Source: Jatrophihabitans sp.
GTDB lineage: Bacteria; Actinomycetota; Actinomycetes; Mycobacteriales; Jatrophihabitantaceae
Assembly: GCA_025966255.1 (NCBI GenBank)
Contig: JAOPVG010000528.1
Location: forward strand, 1-6,268
Length of the DNA stretch: 6,268 nt
Reading direction: 5' to 3'
A model generated the notes under the pieces. The model saw only the letters and a list, made by a program, of their open reading frames with translations. It was not told where the DNA came from and did not search any database. Each line of letters opens with the position of its first letter. Within the stretch, counting starts at the first letter, position 1. The translations under genes and the position numbers were made by a program. Below are positions 5,482-6,268 of the stretch, piece after piece.

Positions 5482-6201
5482 CTACTGGTCGAGCTCCCAG
5501 ACGAGTCCCTGGCTGACGATGATCCCGCCGTCCAGAGGTGATGCCGTGGTGCTGAGTGCGAGCGTGAACCGGCAGGTCACTGATGCGTTCTTGGCGATAC
5601 CGGTGGCGTGCGTGAGCACGGGCGAGAACGTGCTCGGCTTGGCTGCCGCGAACACGAGATCGGTGAAGGCGGATCCGGAGACGTAGGTGGCGCCGGCCGA
5701 GCAGCTCAGGGCGACGGTCAGGTCACCGTTCGTGCAGAGGTTCGCCGGGTTCACCGGAGTGCCGGTGCCAGCCGTCGGAGTCTGGCTGCAGGCGCCAGGA
5801 GTCAGCTTGAAGATCGAGCCGGCCTCGGAGCCCACGTTGGTGAAGGTGACGTCCGCGGTCTGATTGGCACCGGGCGTGAGCGGCGTGGTGACGCCGCCGT
5901 ACTTGTTGATAGTGCTGCAGACCGAGGAGTTGATCGTGGTCTGGCTGCCATCGGTCGAGTAGCACGTGGCAGAGGTCGGGCTGGCGATGCCGGTCGGTCC
6001 GGTTTCCTGCAGGACGACCGCGTTGCCGGAGGCGACGGTGTTGGTGTTGTTGTTGATGATGGCCGAGGTCCAGCCGGACAAGGTGCCGCTGACCCCTAGT
6101 GCAAGCAGGCCGGCTGCGGCAACGCCGCTGACCCACACCAGCGGCACGAACCGCCGACGCTTCGAGCGGTGCTTGCCGGTGTCGAGCGCTGAGTCGGTCA
6201 T
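5482..6201 (-). CDS. TasA/camelysin-like exported protein with SipW-class signal peptide, 239 aa
   Basis: A predicted extracellular beta-rich subunit. The start is well supported: AAGGGAG (reverse strand, 6215-6209) lies seven bases before the ATG. Residues 10-17 (KHRSKRRR) are positive, 19-38 hydrophobic, then G-T-L-S-G-W (39-44), aligning with G-T-W-A-A-F of Bacillus TasA; cleavage would fall after Gly43. V-A-S-G-N-A-V-V-L (56-64) corresponds to TasA's F-A-S-G-T-L-D-L. Further on, PLTPGANQTADVTFTNVGS (107-125) matches the TasA pattern L-x-P-G...D-F-x-F-x-N-x-G-S. The mature protein has six cysteines (80, 95, 138, 156, 167, 210), unlike Bacillus TasA, and could be disulphide-stabilised. It ends G-L-V-W-E-L-D-Q without an anchor. 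It is first of three genes in the window, ahead of the LamG protein and the signal peptidase. TasA itself forms biofilm fibres; fibre formation here is inference. It might instead be a camelysin-type protein of other role. Confidence 0.8.
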   Translation of the reverse strand: MTDSALDTGKHRSKRRRFVPLVWVSGVAAAGLLALGVSGTLSGWTSAIINNNTNTVASGNAVVLQETGPTGIASPTSATCYSTDGSQTTINSSVCSTINKYGGVTTPLTPGANQTADVTFTNVGSEAGSIFKLTPGACSQTPTAGTGTPVNPANLCTNGDLTVALSCSAGATYVSGSAFTDLVFAAAKPSTFSPVLTHATGIAKNASVTCRFTLALSTTASPLDGGIIVSQGLVWELDQ

Positions 6202-6208
6202 GGACCGG

Positions 6209-6215
6209 CTCCCTT
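6209..6215 (-). promoter_or_regulatory. Shine-Dalgarno of the TasA-like gene, in a possible hairpin
   Basis: The reverse strand reads AAGGGAG seven bases before the ATG at 6201. The overlapping CCCGAAGGG (6219-6211), and GACC (6221-6218) with GGTC (6206-6203), could pair and partly hide the site. The 67 bases from 6202 to the right edge show no clear -10 box, so the promoter, or more upstream genes of the operon, lies outside the window. Confidence 0.5.
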
Positions 6216-6268
6216 CGGGTCAGCGTGCTGCACTCGGCTGGCCCGTGTGCTTTCTGTTAGCTTCCGTG

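Overview
The window is high-GC DNA from an actinobacterium. This is suggested by strong G/C at third codon positions, long antisense open frames, TACCGT-type -10 boxes (one in a leaderless arrangement) and proteins of actinobacterial type. The genus cannot be fixed from the sequence.

Layout. At the left edge is the 3' tail of a forward gene (1-73), possibly a hotdog-fold thioesterase. A 256-base gap follows, with a perfect 14-base palindrome just after the stop. Two more forward genes come next: a small secreted protein of unknown function (330-848) and a LysE/RhtB-family exporter (909-1547) that looks leaderless. The exporter converges, stop to stop across 11 bases, on a reverse-strand CrtI/PYROXD2-like FAD oxidoreductase (1559-2971). 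That gene starts at TTG behind a strong Shine-Dalgarno and probably has its own promoter in the 45-base gap upstream.

The most interesting part is the right half, all on the reverse strand and read in this order: a TasA/camelysin-like exported protein (6201-5482), a LamG-domain exported protein (5391-3931), and a SipW-type (ER/archaeal-type, Ser-His) signal peptidase (3928-3017). Both exported proteins carry a SipW-class signal peptide, with a GT-x-x-G-aromatic motif and an (A)SG/AGT segment after it, as in Bacillus TasA. They also share about 100 residues after it: a common SPTSATC motif, further cysteines in comparable order and a similar N-x-G region. The peptidase begins two bases after the LamG stop. 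The likely working model is a self-contained surface or fibre system: two related subunits, one with a carbohydrate-binding-type jellyroll, and a dedicated signal peptidase with an unusual multi-membrane C-terminal extension. It resembles the Firmicute tapA-sipW-tasA operon, but with a different gene order and with a LamG protein. The operon may continue beyond the right edge.

No RNA genes, CRISPR arrays, insertion sequences or transposases were seen, and no gap between genes exceeds about 260 bases.
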